Positions 31,821 through 39,324 of a stretch of DNA of 39,324 bases are shown piece by piece. The notes under the pieces were generated by a model. It ran no database searches. It was given only the letters and a program-made list of their open reading frames with translations, and was not told the DNA's origin. The stretch spans positions 1-39,324 of the forward strand of contig JAZRKX010000001.1 in NCBI GenBank assembly GCA_045646525.1. The letters run 5' to 3'. Every line of letters begins with the position of its first letter. The stretch's first letter is position 1. This DNA comes from RGIG8748 sp045646525 (GTDB taxonomy: Bacteria > Bacillota > Clostridia > UMGS1810). The position numbers and the translations under genes are program-made.

Positions 31821-32068
31821 AAGGGACTGTAAAAAAGATGCAGAATAAGCGAACTGAACCGAAGCAAGCGTGCTTGCGAGGGGTACCCGAAGGCGTGCGA
31901 GGGCACGTCGAGAGGTGAAGTTCGCTTAGAGCTTATAGGCTAAAAATATGAGAAATCTGCAAAAATTTGCAGATTTCTACATAAATTTGATGTTTTAATT
32001 GTTTTTAACACTTTGGAATGTCAGTGATTAAGCCTATAAGCGCTCTTCGTTTTATTTTACATTCCCTT
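31821..32068. repeat. Nested inverted-repeat element, MITE-like or structured RNA
   Basis: This 248-base non-coding stretch has terminal inverted repeats AAGGGACTGTAAAA (31821-31834) and its complement at 32055-32068, with one mismatch. Inside, one arm is closed by TAAGCGAAC (31846-31854) with GTTCGCTTA (31920-31928) and holds short hairpins at 31864-31877 and 31894-31909. A second arm is closed by GCTTATAGGCT (31931-31941) with 32031-32041 and holds a perfect 13-base hairpin, 31951-31963 with 31966-31978. No open frame is present. It could be a small non-autonomous mobile element or a conserved RNA. No target duplication is evident. Confidence 0.6.
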
Positions 32069-32072
32069 TGTG

Positions 32073-33842
32073 TTAATCATTCTTAAAAGCAAGCAGTTCC
32101 TTAAATTTACCGTCCGAGGATACAAGACTGTCGTAGTTGCCCTCTTCTACGATTTTGCCGTTTTCAAACACCAGTATTCTGTCCACATTTCGTATCGTGG
32201 TAAGTCGGTGCGCAACTATTATTACCGTGTGGTCTTTCATAAGCTCTTCCATGGACTGCTGTATAAGCTTTTCCGATATATTGTCGAGTGCGCTTGTGGC
32301 TTCGTCAAATATCAGGATGTCGGGATTTCCGAGCACGGCTCTTGCTATGGCAATTCTCTGCTTCTGTCCGCCCGAGAGCGTCAGTCCGCCGTCACCGATT
32401 ATGGTGTTCCATCCCGACGGAAGCTCATTTACAAATTCATGCACATGTGCAATTTCCATTGCCTTTATTACATCCTGATTTGATGCCTCGGGACGCGCAA
32501 TGCGGATGTTTTCCATAATTGAGCATTGGAACATAAAGGGATTTTGCGGTACCACCCCAAAGGATTTTCTCATATCGTGCAGGCGGTAGTCCTTTATATT
32601 TCTGCCGTGTAGGTTTACACTTCCGTCCTCCACATCGTACAGCCTCATTATAAGCTTGGTAAATGTGCTCTTACCGCTTCCGCTTCCGCCTACAAGACCT
32701 ATGCTTTCACAGTAATCTATTTTGCAATTAAACTTTTCGTATATGGGCTTGTTTTCATAGCCAAAGGTGGCGTCTTTGAATTCTATACAGGGTTTTTTGC
32801 ATTTCTTTGCGCTTTCGCGCTCTATATCTATACTGCGCGCTCTGCCCTCTTCGGTTTCGGGGGTGTCGGTGGTGCTGTCTATGATGCTTTGTATTTTCTC
32901 AAGTCCCGCAGTTGCACTGCTCTGGCTTAAAAAAATCTGAAGCATCCCCGAAAGGGTAGAGAGTATTATACCCATGCTGTTTATAAACGCAAAGAGTACT
33001 CCTGTGGAAAGCCCTCTGTATATGCAAAGGAGTGCGCCCGTAAAGTAGATGGCGGCAATGCCCGTAAACTGAACAAATTCGGGCTTGGCATGCTGAAACC
33101 ATATAGACATTGCCATGCCTACCGCCTTTTCGCGCATGGTGTTGGTATGGGATTGAAAACGGTTTATAGTATCGTTTTCCACAGAATAAATCTTGGTTGC
33201 TTCCAGACCGTGAATCATATCATTTATGTATTTGCTTGCTTCGTTTTCTGTGGATATGTACTCTCTGGCAATCTTCTTTATCTTCTTGCGGGAACGGTAG
33301 TTAAGAAATACCATTATAATTCCTATCGCAAAAAGTATTGCGGTAAGAGAGGCATCGTATGTAAAAAGTGCAGTAAGCGAAATTGCAAATGAAACACATT
33401 GATAGGGCACACTTATAACACATTGCCGGAGAAAGTTTTTAATGTTGTTTAAAGGAGAGCCCATAATGCAGTTGAAAAGCTCGCCCGATGCAGTTTTATC
33501 GTAGAAGCTCATCGAGAGGTTTTGCACCTTGGCAAAGAAAGCATTGCGCAAATTGCAAAGTGTTCCTTCCATAAGCTTGTGCGTTGCATTGTTGGCGATA
33601 CCGAAAGAAGAAATACGCAAAAATGATAAAAGTATATACAAAGCACACAAAAAGCCCACCGTCTTAAGCTTGCTGTAATTGGAAATATCGGCAAGGATTC
33701 CGTCATCTACAATGTACTTTATAATAAGAGGCTGAAGAGCAACCATCACACCTGTAATTAATGAAAACAAAACTGAAATTAGAATTTTTCTTTCATGTCC
33801 TTTTGTATACAGTCCGATGGTTTTCCAAAAACTTTTTTTCAT
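32073..33842 (-). CDS. ABC transporter, fused permease and ATPase (exporter type)
   Basis: The 589-residue half-transporter has six membrane helices in residues about 20-320 and an ATPase domain with Walker A GGSGSGKSTF, Q-loop PQNPFMF, signature LSGGQKQRIAIARA, Walker B ILIFDEATSALD and switch His in VAHRLTT. It should work as a homodimer, since no second half is adjacent. The type exports lipids, peptides or drugs, and the substrate is not clear. GGGAGGGG precedes ATG 33842. It has its own promoter and is not in an operon. Confidence 0.93.
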   Translation of the reverse strand: MKKSFWKTIGLYTKGHERKILISVLFSLITGVMVALQPLIIKYIVDDGILADISNYSKLKTVGFLCALYILLSFLRISSFGIANNATHKLMEGTLCNLRNAFFAKVQNLSMSFYDKTASGELFNCIMGSPLNNIKNFLRQCVISVPYQCVSFAISLTALFTYDASLTAILFAIGIIMVFLNYRSRKKIKKIAREYISTENEASKYINDMIHGLEATKIYSVENDTINRFQSHTNTMREKAVGMAMSIWFQHAKPEFVQFTGIAAIYFTGALLCIYRGLSTGVLFAFINSMGIILSTLSGMLQIFLSQSSATAGLEKIQSIIDSTTDTPETEEGRARSIDIERESAKKCKKPCIEFKDATFGYENKPIYEKFNCKIDYCESIGLVGGSGSGKSTFTKLIMRLYDVEDGSVNLHGRNIKDYRLHDMRKSFGVVPQNPFMFQCSIMENIRIARPEASNQDVIKAMEIAHVHEFVNELPSGWNTIIGDGGLTLSGGQKQRIAIARAVLGNPDILIFDEATSALDNISEKLIQQSMEELMKDHTVIIVAHRLTTIRNVDRILVFENGKIVEEGNYDSLVSSDGKFKELLAFKND

Positions 33843-33885
33843 AAAAACCCCTCCCGGAAAATGAGAAAGTCATACTCTTTCGGCT

Positions 33886-33913
33886 ATTATACTATTTTTA
33901 AATTAAATGTCAA
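33886..33913 (-). promoter_or_regulatory. Promoter of the ABC exporter
   Basis: On the minus strand TTGACA (33913-33908) and TATAAT (33891-33886) are 16 bases apart. A GAAAG/CTTTC inverted repeat (about 33864-33882) lies just downstream and could bind a repressor. Confidence 0.7.
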
Positions 33914-33944
33914 TAGAAAAACGAAATAAAGAACAAATTTGTGC

Positions 33945-33972
33945 AAAAAAGAACTTCGCAAAAGCGGAGTTC
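33945..33972 (-). terminator. Terminator of recR
   Basis: GAACTTCGC (33951-33959) pairs with GCGGAGTTC (33964-33972) with one mismatch; on the minus strand a six-T run (33950-33945) follows. Confidence 0.75.
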
Positions 33973-33990
33973 TCTGTAAAATATGTTTTT

Positions 33991-34587
33991 TTAAATTTCG
34001 CGCCTGCCCTCAATAGCTTTAGCAAGTGTAACCTGGTCGGCATACTCGAGGTCTCCCCCAACGGGTATACCGTATGCAATTCTCGACACCTTTACACCAA
34101 AGGGTTTAATGAGCCTCGATATATACATAGCCGTAGCCTCGCCCTCGATACTCGGGCTGTTTGCCATGATTACCTCTTTAAAACCGCCCTCTGCAATGCG
34201 TGCTATAAGCTCCTTTATCTTAAGGTCTTCGGGTCCTATGCCGTCCATGGGCGATATGGAGCCATGGAGCACATGGTACATGCCCATATATTCCCTCGTC
34301 TTTTCCAGAGCGATTACATCCTTTGGCTTTTCCATTACGCAGAGCACACTATGGTCTCTCTTTTCGTTTGCGCAGATTTCACACACCTCATCCTCGGTTA
34401 TGTTCTGACAAACCGAGCAGTAGCATATTTTTTGTTTTGCGTCTGTTATTGCGTCTATTATTTCCTTGGTTTCCTCCTCGGAGAGCGAAAGTATGTGGTA
34501 CGCCATACGCACCGCACTTTTACTTCCCACTCCGGGCATTTTGCGGAATATATCTATAAGTTTTGAAAAAGAAGCTGTATACAACAT
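33991..34587 (-). CDS. recR: Recombination mediator RecR
   Basis: RecR works with RecO/RecF in gap repair. The 198-residue product has the helix-hairpin-helix (FRKMPGVGSKSAVRMAYHIL), a four-Cys zinc motif (CYCSVCQNITEDEVCEIC), and a Toprim domain (LCVMEKPKDVIALEKT to VIMANSPSIEGEATAMYI). ATG 34587 has AAGGAG seven bases upstream; the frame upstream covers the promoter. dnaX/ybaB, its usual neighbours, are absent. Confidence 0.96.
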   Translation of the reverse strand: MLYTASFSKLIDIFRKMPGVGSKSAVRMAYHILSLSEEETKEIIDAITDAKQKICYCSVCQNITEDEVCEICANEKRDHSVLCVMEKPKDVIALEKTREYMGMYHVLHGSISPMDGIGPEDLKIKELIARIAEGGFKEVIMANSPSIEGEATAMYISRLIKPFGVKVSRIAYGIPVGGDLEYADQVTLAKAIEGRREI

Positions 34588-34618
34588 ATCGGTACTCCTT
34601 GATTTGTTTTCTGTTGCA

Positions 34619-34647
34619 ATTATACCACTTGTTGTTTGTGAAATCAA
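34619..34647 (-). promoter_or_regulatory. Promoter of recR
   Basis: On the minus strand TTGATT (34647-34642) and TATAAT (34624-34619) are 17 bases apart. It lies back to back with the alaS promoter. Confidence 0.7.
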
Positions 34648-34654
34648 CAAAATA

Positions 34655-34682
34655 TTGACAAGTGTCGAAGTTTTGTTATATT
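34655..34682 (+). promoter_or_regulatory. Promoter of alaS
   Basis: TTGACA (34655-34660) is followed after 16 bases by TATATT (34677-34682). No T-box leader fits in the short gap to the start. Confidence 0.65.
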
Positions 34683-34719
34683 ATTATAATGTATATATAT
34701 TTGAAAGGAAATGAAAAGA

Positions 34720-37365
34720 ATGCAAAAGTTAGGTCTTAACGAAATAAGAGAAAAATATCTTTCGTTCTTTGAAAGCAAGGGACACCTTAGGCTTCCCAGC
34801 TTCCCCCTTATACCAAAGGACGACAACAGCCTTTTGCTTATAAATGCGGGTATGGCACCCCTTAAGCCTTATTTTAAGGGAGAGCAGGTGCCCCCTCGCA
34901 AGAGAGTTACCACCTGTCAGAAGTGTATCCGCACACCCGATATCGAGCGCGTGGGCAAGACTGCACGCCACGGCACATATTTCGAGATGCTGGGTAACTT
35001 CTCTTTTGGCGATTACTTCAAGAGCGAAGCTACCGCATGGGCATGGGAATTCATCACAAAGGTCATGGAAATCCCCGAGGACAAGCTCTGGGTTACCATA
35101 TACGAGGATGATGACGAAGCCAAGGACATATGGGTAAATGAGGTAGGCGTTAATCCCGAGCGCATAGTAAGACTCGGCAAGGAAGACAACTTCTGGGAGA
35201 TAGGTACAGGTCCCTGCGGTCCCTGTTCAGAAATTCACTATGACAGAGGTCCCGAGTACGGGTGCGGAAAGCCTGATTGTGCCATAGGATGCGATTGCGA
35301 CAGATACATGGAATTCTGGAACCTCGTGTTCACCCAGTTCGATAAGGACGAAGACGGCAACTACAACCGCTTAAGTCATCCCAACATAGACACAGGTATG
35401 GGTCTTGAAAGAATAGCCTGCATCATGCAGGGAGTTGACAATCTCTTTGAGGTTGACACCGTTCGTAATATAATGAAGAAGATATCGGAAATTGCCGATG
35501 TGGAATACGGCGACGATGCACAGACAGATGTGTCTTTGAGAGTTATTACCGACCACATCCGAAGCACCACCTTTATGATTGCCGACGGCGTTCAGATAAG
35601 CAACGAGGGCAGAGGCTATGTACTCCGAAGACTTCTCCGCCATGCAGCGCGTCACGGCAAGCTTCTGGGACTTTCCGACCCGTTCCTTTATAAGATAGTA
35701 GATACTGTTATAGAGGAAAACCGCACAGCTTATCCCGAGCTTGAGCAGAAAGCGGATTACATCAAGAAGATTATCGAAACCGAGGAGAAGCGTTTTAATG
35801 AAACCATAAATGACGGTCTTGCAATTTTAGAGACCTATGTTGCAAAGCTTAAGGAAGAGGGCAAAACCGAACTTTCGGGCGACAAGGCATTCAAGCTCTA
35901 CGATACCTACGGCTTCCCTGTGGATATCACTATAGAAATTCTTTTCGAGCAGGGTATAACCGTAAACCGTGACGAGTTTGACAAATGCATGGAAAAACAG
36001 CGTATGACTGCCCGTGCCAGCCGCGGAAACACCGACGAGCTCGCATGGAAAGAAGACGATTTCAAAAAGAACTTCGGCGAGGCAATGACCGCAGAATTTG
36101 TAGGCTACGACAAGCGCGAAACCAAAGCAAAGATAAGAGCAATAGTAAGCGGTACAGAAGAATTCGAGCATGCCGATGAAAAAAGCGGTGAGGTTACAAT
36201 TCTTTTGGACGTTACTCCTTTCTACGGCGAAAGCGGCGGTCAGACAGGCGATAAAGGTATATTAAAAACTTCGGATGCGCTCGTGGAAGTTATAAACACC
36301 AAGAAGATGGGTGCGGATAAATTTATCCACATCTGCAAGGTAAAAGAGGGCGTTATATCAAAAGGCGATGAGATTACCGCCAAGGTTTGCGATACTCTGC
36401 GCTCTAAGACAGAAGCCAACCACTCTGCAACCCACATTTTGCAAAAAGCATTAAAGCTCACTCTGGGCGACCATGTAGAGCAGGCGGGTTCGTTTGTAAA
36501 TGACGAGAGACTCCGTTTTGACTTCTCTCACTACGAAGCTATGACAGCCGAGCAGATTGCCAAGGTTGAAGTAATGGTAAACAAGGTAATATCCGAAGCA
36601 GTAGATGTAGAATGTAAGGTTATGCCTATAGAGGAAGCCAATAAGCTCGGTGCAATGAGTCTTTTCGGCGAAAAGTACGGCAGCGAGGTAAGAGTTGTCA
36701 GAATGGGCGATTTCAGCCTTGAATTCTGCGGTGGTACACATGTTAAGAACACTGCATCCATAGGTCTTTTTAAGATTATATCCGAGACCTCGGCAGCCGC
36801 AGGTATAAGAAGAATAGAAGCCATCACAGGCGCAGGTATCTTAAAATACCTGTCCGAAAAGGAAGCGCTTATATCCAATGTAAGCTCTGCACTTAAGTGC
36901 GCTCCAAACGAGAGTGTATCCAAGATAGAGGCACTTCAGTCGGAAAACAAGGCACTTTCCAGAGAGATAGAAGCTCTTAAGGAAAAGATGGCAGGCGGCG
37001 GAGTTGACGATATGAAAAAAGGCGCCGTGGATGTAAACGGAGTTAAGGTTATTACAGGCAAAATAGCAGGTGCAGATGTAAACACACTCCGTAAGATAGG
37101 CGACAATATGAAAGACGCTTTCGACAGCGAGGTTACCGTAATCGCATCCGAGTCGGACGGCAAGGTAACCCTTATATGCTCTGCCAATAAGGGCGCAGTT
37201 GCAAAGGGTGTACATTGCGGCATGATTATAAAAGATATAGCGTCTCTTGTGGGCGGTTCAGGCGGCGGAAGACCCGACAGCGCTCAGGCAGGCGGTAAGG
37301 ATGCCTCGGGCATGGATGCGGCACTTTCAAGAGCACTTGAGGTTGCCAGAGAGCAAATTAAATGA
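34720..37365 (+). CDS. alaS: Alanyl-tRNA synthetase
   Basis: AlaRS charges tRNA-Ala and clears misacylated serine. The 881-residue class II enzyme has motif 1 near LRLPSFPLIPKDD, catalytic stretches GTYFEMLGNFSFGDYFK and NIDTGMGLERIA, the editing-domain zinc ligands NHSATHILQ and FCGGTHVKNT, and the C-terminal DHHA1 domain ending SGGGRPDSAQAGG. Start: an ATG at 34711 touches AAGGAA directly, while ATG 34720 lies eight to nine bases from it and gives MQKLGLNEIREKYLSFFESK; 34720 is preferred. Confidence 0.96.
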   Translation: MQKLGLNEIREKYLSFFESKGHLRLPSFPLIPKDDNSLLLINAGMAPLKPYFKGEQVPPRKRVTTCQKCIRTPDIERVGKTARHGTYFEMLGNFSFGDYFKSEATAWAWEFITKVMEIPEDKLWVTIYEDDDEAKDIWVNEVGVNPERIVRLGKEDNFWEIGTGPCGPCSEIHYDRGPEYGCGKPDCAIGCDCDRYMEFWNLVFTQFDKDEDGNYNRLSHPNIDTGMGLERIACIMQGVDNLFEVDTVRNIMKKISEIADVEYGDDAQTDVSLRVITDHIRSTTFMIADGVQISNEGRGYVLRRLLRHAARHGKLLGLSDPFLYKIVDTVIEENRTAYPELEQKADYIKKIIETEEKRFNETINDGLAILETYVAKLKEEGKTELSGDKAFKLYDTYGFPVDITIEILFEQGITVNRDEFDKCMEKQRMTARASRGNTDELAWKEDDFKKNFGEAMTAEFVGYDKRETKAKIRAIVSGTEEFEHADEKSGEVTILLDVTPFYGESGGQTGDKGILKTSDALVEVINTKKMGADKFIHICKVKEGVISKGDEITAKVCDTLRSKTEANHSATHILQKALKLTLGDHVEQAGSFVNDERLRFDFSHYEAMTAEQIAKVEVMVNKVISEAVDVECKVMPIEEANKLGAMSLFGEKYGSEVRVVRMGDFSLEFCGGTHVKNTASIGLFKIISETSAAAGIRRIEAITGAGILKYLSEKEALISNVSSALKCAPNESVSKIEALQSENKALSREIEALKEKMAGGGVDDMKKGAVDVNGVKVITGKIAGADVNTLRKIGDNMKDAFDSEVTVIASESDGKVTLICSANKGAVAKGVHCGMIIKDIASLVGGSGGGRPDSAQAGGKDASGMDAALSRALEVAREQIK

Positions 37366-37376
37366 GGGGGATAAAT

Positions 37377-37721
37377 ATGTCAGATTGTATTTTTTGCAAA
37401 ATAGCATCAGGACAAATTCCTACTAATTATATATATGAGGATGACAGGGTAGTGGCATTTAATGATATCGAGCCTCAGGCACCCACTCATATACTCATAA
37501 TTCCCAGAGAGCACATTGCATCTGCAATGTGCCTTACGGAAGAAAATGCCGATATAGTATCGCATATTTTCCTTGTTGCAGCAAAGATTGCAAAAGAAAA
37601 AGGGTTTGATGCCGACGGCTTCCGCCTTGTAAACAACTGCGGAAAAGACGGCGGACAGACGGTGGGACACCTGCATTTCCATCTTCTTGCAGGAAGATAT
37701 CTCCAGTGGCCTCCGGGCTGA
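37377..37721 (+). CDS. HIT family nucleotide-binding protein (HinT-like)
   Basis: This 114-residue HIT protein hydrolyses nucleoside phosphoramidates such as AMP-amino acid intermediates. The catalytic HxHxH reads GHLHFHLLAGR at the end, and the N-terminus has the zinc pair CIFCKI. ATG 37377 follows GAGGGGG; it starts 11 bases after alaS, so it is co-transcribed and could clean up aminoacyl-AMP adducts (inference). Confidence 0.95.
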   Translation: MSDCIFCKIASGQIPTNYIYEDDRVVAFNDIEPQAPTHILIIPREHIASAMCLTEENADIVSHIFLVAAKIAKEKGFDADGFRLVNNCGKDGGQTVGHLHFHLLAGRYLQWPPG

Positions 37722-37745
37722 TTTTTGCCCGTGCAAAATTTTGTC

Positions 37746-37774
37746 TTGACACGGCAGTCGAAATTTTGTATAAT
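37746..37774 (+). promoter_or_regulatory. Consensus promoter of rpsU
   Basis: TTGACA (37746-37751), 17 bases, then TATAAT (37769-37774): an exact sigma-A consensus, as expected for a ribosomal protein gene. Confidence 0.85.
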
Positions 37775-37843
37775 GTAATAGTATAATTTTGTCTTAACCG
37801 TTATGTGTTAAATGCAAGGCAGTAACGGAGGGAGGGAATTTTA

Positions 37844-38020
37844 ATGGCAGAAATCAGAATTAAAGACAATGAATCCTTGGATAGTGCTCTCCGCAGATTT
37901 AAGAGACAGTGTGCTAAATCCGGCGTTTTATCCGAAATCCGTAAGAGAGAACACTACGAAAAACCAAGCGTTAAGCGTAAGAAGAAGTCCGAAGCTGCAA
38001 GAAAGCGTTCCTACAAATAA
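37844..38020 (+). CDS. rpsU: 30S ribosomal protein S21
   Basis: The 58-residue basic protein reads MAEIRIKDNESLDSALRRFK and then SEIRKREHYEKPSVKRKKK, diagnostic of bS21. It helps the 30S subunit bind mRNA near the anti-Shine-Dalgarno. A strong GGAGGGAGGG lies before ATG 37844. rpsU followed by yqeY is a standard Firmicute pair, and both would be driven by the consensus promoter upstream. Confidence 0.96.
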   Translation: MAEIRIKDNESLDSALRRFKRQCAKSGVLSEIRKREHYEKPSVKRKKKSEAARKRSYK

Positions 38021-38050
38021 TATATCCTTTAAGCCAAGGGGGATTTTTAT

Positions 38051-38494
38051 ATGAGCATTAAAGAAACTTTAACTCAGGATTTAAAACTCGCTTTAAAAGA
38101 AAAGGATACTATAAAAAAGAATACCGTTCAAGGTATAAGAGCCGCAATTTTACAATTTGAAAAGGACAACCTCACAGAGCTTTCCGACGACGGCATATTA
38201 GATGTTATCGCCAAAGAGCTCAAAAAGAGAAAGGATGTTCTGCCCGAATACGAAAAAAGCGGCAGGCAAGATTTAATAACACAGTTAAACAGAGAAATAG
38301 AAATTGTAATGGGTTATTTACCTTCCCAATTATCTGAAGACGAGTTAGACGAAATTGTAAGACAAGCCGTAGAGACTACAGGTGCTTCTTCCATGAAGGA
38401 CATGGGCGCTCTTATGGCAGAGGTTATGCCAAAGGTAAGAGGCAGAGCCGACGGCAAGATGGTAAATGCACTTGCCAAAAAATATTTAATGTAG
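38051..38494 (+). CDS. yqeY: GatB/YqeY domain protein
   Basis: The 147-residue YqeY protein begins MSIKETLTQDLKLALKEKDT, with KRKDVLPEYEKSGRQDL and the C-terminal VRGRADGKMVNALAKKYL. It is homologous to the tRNA-binding tail of GatB and may act on a tRNA or amidation step; the role is not settled. It starts 30 bases after rpsU with AAGGGGG upstream and shares its transcript. Confidence 0.92.
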   Translation: MSIKETLTQDLKLALKEKDTIKKNTVQGIRAAILQFEKDNLTELSDDGILDVIAKELKKRKDVLPEYEKSGRQDLITQLNREIEIVMGYLPSQLSEDELDEIVRQAVETTGASSMKDMGALMAEVMPKVRGRADGKMVNALAKKYLM

Positions 38495-38506
38495 TAATTA
38501 AAATTG

Positions 38507-38535
38507 AGGGGAGCATACCGCTCCCCTTGCTTTTT
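38507..38535 (+). terminator. Terminator of rpsU-yqeY
   Basis: AGGGGAGC pairs with GCTCCCCT (38507-38527) around ATACC; TTGCTTTTT follows. Confidence 0.8.
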
Positions 38536-38567
38536 GCCAAAATTCACTTTCAAAGGAGGCGTTAAGG

Positions 38568-39080
38568 TTGTTTAAAAGGTTTTATCCCGATATTGAGGTA
38601 AAAAATGTGTTTGAATTAGACGAAAGCTTTTATTCTTCATATAATATAAAGGGAGTAATTTTCGATATAGACAACACCTTAGTTACCCACGACACCCCCG
38701 TACCGCCCGAAAAAATTCTCGATTATTTCGGTTTTCTTGAAAAACAAGGTATAAAAATTGCAATAGTTTCCAATAATCATAAAGAACGCGTCGATGGTTT
38801 TTGCAAAGAGCTCGGCTATCCGTACATTGCAAGAGCATGGAAGCCCTTTAAGAAGAATCTTATGAGGATTAAAGATGAGTTTAATCTGCCCTCCAAAGAA
38901 ATTTGTCTTGTAGGCGACCAGATTTTTACCGACATATATGGCGGACGGCGTATGAAGTTTCTTTCCGTTCTTGTAACCGCAGTTGGTAAAAATGAAACAA
39001 AACTCGTTGCAATAAAGCGGGTTTTTGAGCAACTTGTCCTACGCGAATACCGCAAAAACACTAAAAAAAAGAATTTTTAA
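38568..39080 (+). CDS. yqeG: YqeG family HAD IIIA-type phosphatase
   Basis: This 170-residue HAD-superfamily phosphatase has the nucleophile motif FDIDNTLVTHD, motif II in IAIVSNN, the Lys in ARAWKPFKK and the metal-binding VGDQIFTDIYGG. YqeG proteins resemble yeast phosphatidylglycerophosphate phosphatase Gep4, so a PgsA-linked lipid phosphatase role is possible. The start is TTG 38568, with GGAGG (38555-38559) eight bases upstream and no nearer ATG. Its usual partner yqeH does not follow; an rRNA operon does. Confidence 0.93.
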   Translation: MFKRFYPDIEVKNVFELDESFYSSYNIKGVIFDIDNTLVTHDTPVPPEKILDYFGFLEKQGIKIAIVSNNHKERVDGFCKELGYPYIARAWKPFKKNLMRIKDEFNLPSKEICLVGDQIFTDIYGGRRMKFLSVLVTAVGKNETKLVAIKRVFEQLVLREYRKNTKKKNF

Positions 39081-39098
39081 AAAAAATGAAAAAAAGTG

Positions 39099-39127
39099 TT
39101 GACAACAGGGGATTCATATGATATATT
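39099..39127 (+). promoter_or_regulatory. rRNA operon promoter P1
   Basis: TTGACA (39099-39104), 17 bases, TATATT (39122-39127), preceded by a long A-rich tract that would act as an UP element. Confidence 0.75.
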
Positions 39128-39192
39128 AGTAAAGCACCGCAAATGAGGGCAAAAATCAAACGAAAATTTTTTAAAAGTTTTTTAAAAAAGTG

Positions 39193-39221
39193 TTGACAAA
39201 GCTTTCAAAGTGTGGTATCAT
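39193..39221 (+). promoter_or_regulatory. rRNA operon promoter P2
   Basis: TTGACA (39193-39198), 17 bases, TATCAT (39216-39221). The upstream AAAAAAGTGTTGACA repeats that of P1. Confidence 0.75.
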
Positions 39222-39324
39222 AATCAAGTCGCTTGCGTGAGACACTTACTTAAGCGACACAGAAAATGAGCATAACTCATTTTCGCTTGGTCTTTGAAAA
39301 ATGAACAGCATATTTAAAGTAATG
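39222..39324 (+). other. 16S rRNA leader (start of an rRNA operon)
   Basis: The segment ends in GGTCTTTGAAAAATGAACAG (39289-39308), a sequence that lies before 16S genes in many Firmicutes. Before it are two hairpins: GTCGCTT (39228-39234) with AAGCGAC (39252-39258), and GAAAATGAG with CTCATTTTC (about 39262-39284). These would contribute to antitermination and 16S processing. The 16S gene itself lies beyond the window. Confidence 0.75.

Noticed and set aside
31864..31909. CRISPR-like or tRNA-like hairpins in the element at 31821-32068
   Set aside because: There are no regularly spaced repeats and no cloverleaf with a T-loop GTTCRA motif; the hairpins differ in sequence.
33907..34566. 219-residue plus-strand frame opposite recR
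   Set aside because: recR has every family motif on the other strand; this frame also runs through the recR terminator.
34661..34719. Possible T-box leader upstream of alaS
   Set aside because: The gap between promoter and start is only a few dozen bases, with no specifier stem or T-box sequence.

Overview
The window is a chromosomal segment of a low-to-moderate GC, endospore-forming Firmicute, most likely class Clostridia. The evidence is a SpoIIID gene, the infC-rpmI-rplT order with its leader attenuator, MurT/GatD peptidoglycan amidation, a CdaA/CdaR c-di-AMP locus, strong GGAGG ribosome binding sites and frequent TTG/GTG starts. Nearly all of it is housekeeping DNA with short intergenic gaps; accessory DNA is limited.

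Layout. 1-142 is the 3' end of a group II intron (last residues of its reverse transcriptase, then domains V and VI). 166-3229 (minus) is an operon of a PfoR-like EIIC membrane protein, murT and gatD. 3350-5143 holds two plus-strand genes, a propeller-like protein and a DUF4397 protein, facing a secreted M14 carboxypeptidase (5182-6639) across a shared terminator. 6763-8925 is infC-rpmI-rplT with a regulatory leader, then a SpoU rRNA methyltransferase. 8947-13602 runs through an Fe-dependent alcohol dehydrogenase, cdaA, cdaR, nth and an Xaa-Pro aminopeptidase, followed by efp (13704) and an acidic zinc-ribbon protein. 14754-17103 (minus) is a cassette of M24 creatinase-like protein, ASRT (sensory rhodopsin transducer) family protein and creatininase-like protein, divergent from an AraC regulator (17272). 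An intracellular-type subtilisin, a sugar nucleotidyltransferase and spoIIID follow.

20441-21910 is a small AT-rich phage-derived remnant: a frameshifted HTH gene, an amidase endolysin and a 50-residue holin-like protein. After it come a Rieske/FAD oxidoreductase, an MgtC family protein, a small Cys protein, and the operon cysE-cysS-mrnC-transketolase N/C. Next are an M18 aminopeptidase and, divergent, a membrane protein joining a degenerate kinase C-lobe to TPR-like repeats. A roughly 250-base nested inverted-repeat element separates this from an ABC exporter, recR, alaS, a HIT protein, rpsU, yqeY and yqeG. The window ends in tandem rRNA promoters and a 16S leader, so an rRNA operon starts just beyond it.

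The least explained parts are the AraC/M24/ASRT/creatininase cassette, the pseudokinase-TPR protein, the inverted-repeat element at 31821-32068 and the propeller/DUF4397 pair. No CRISPR array, tRNA or complete transposon was seen. All functional calls come from reading motifs; no database search was run.
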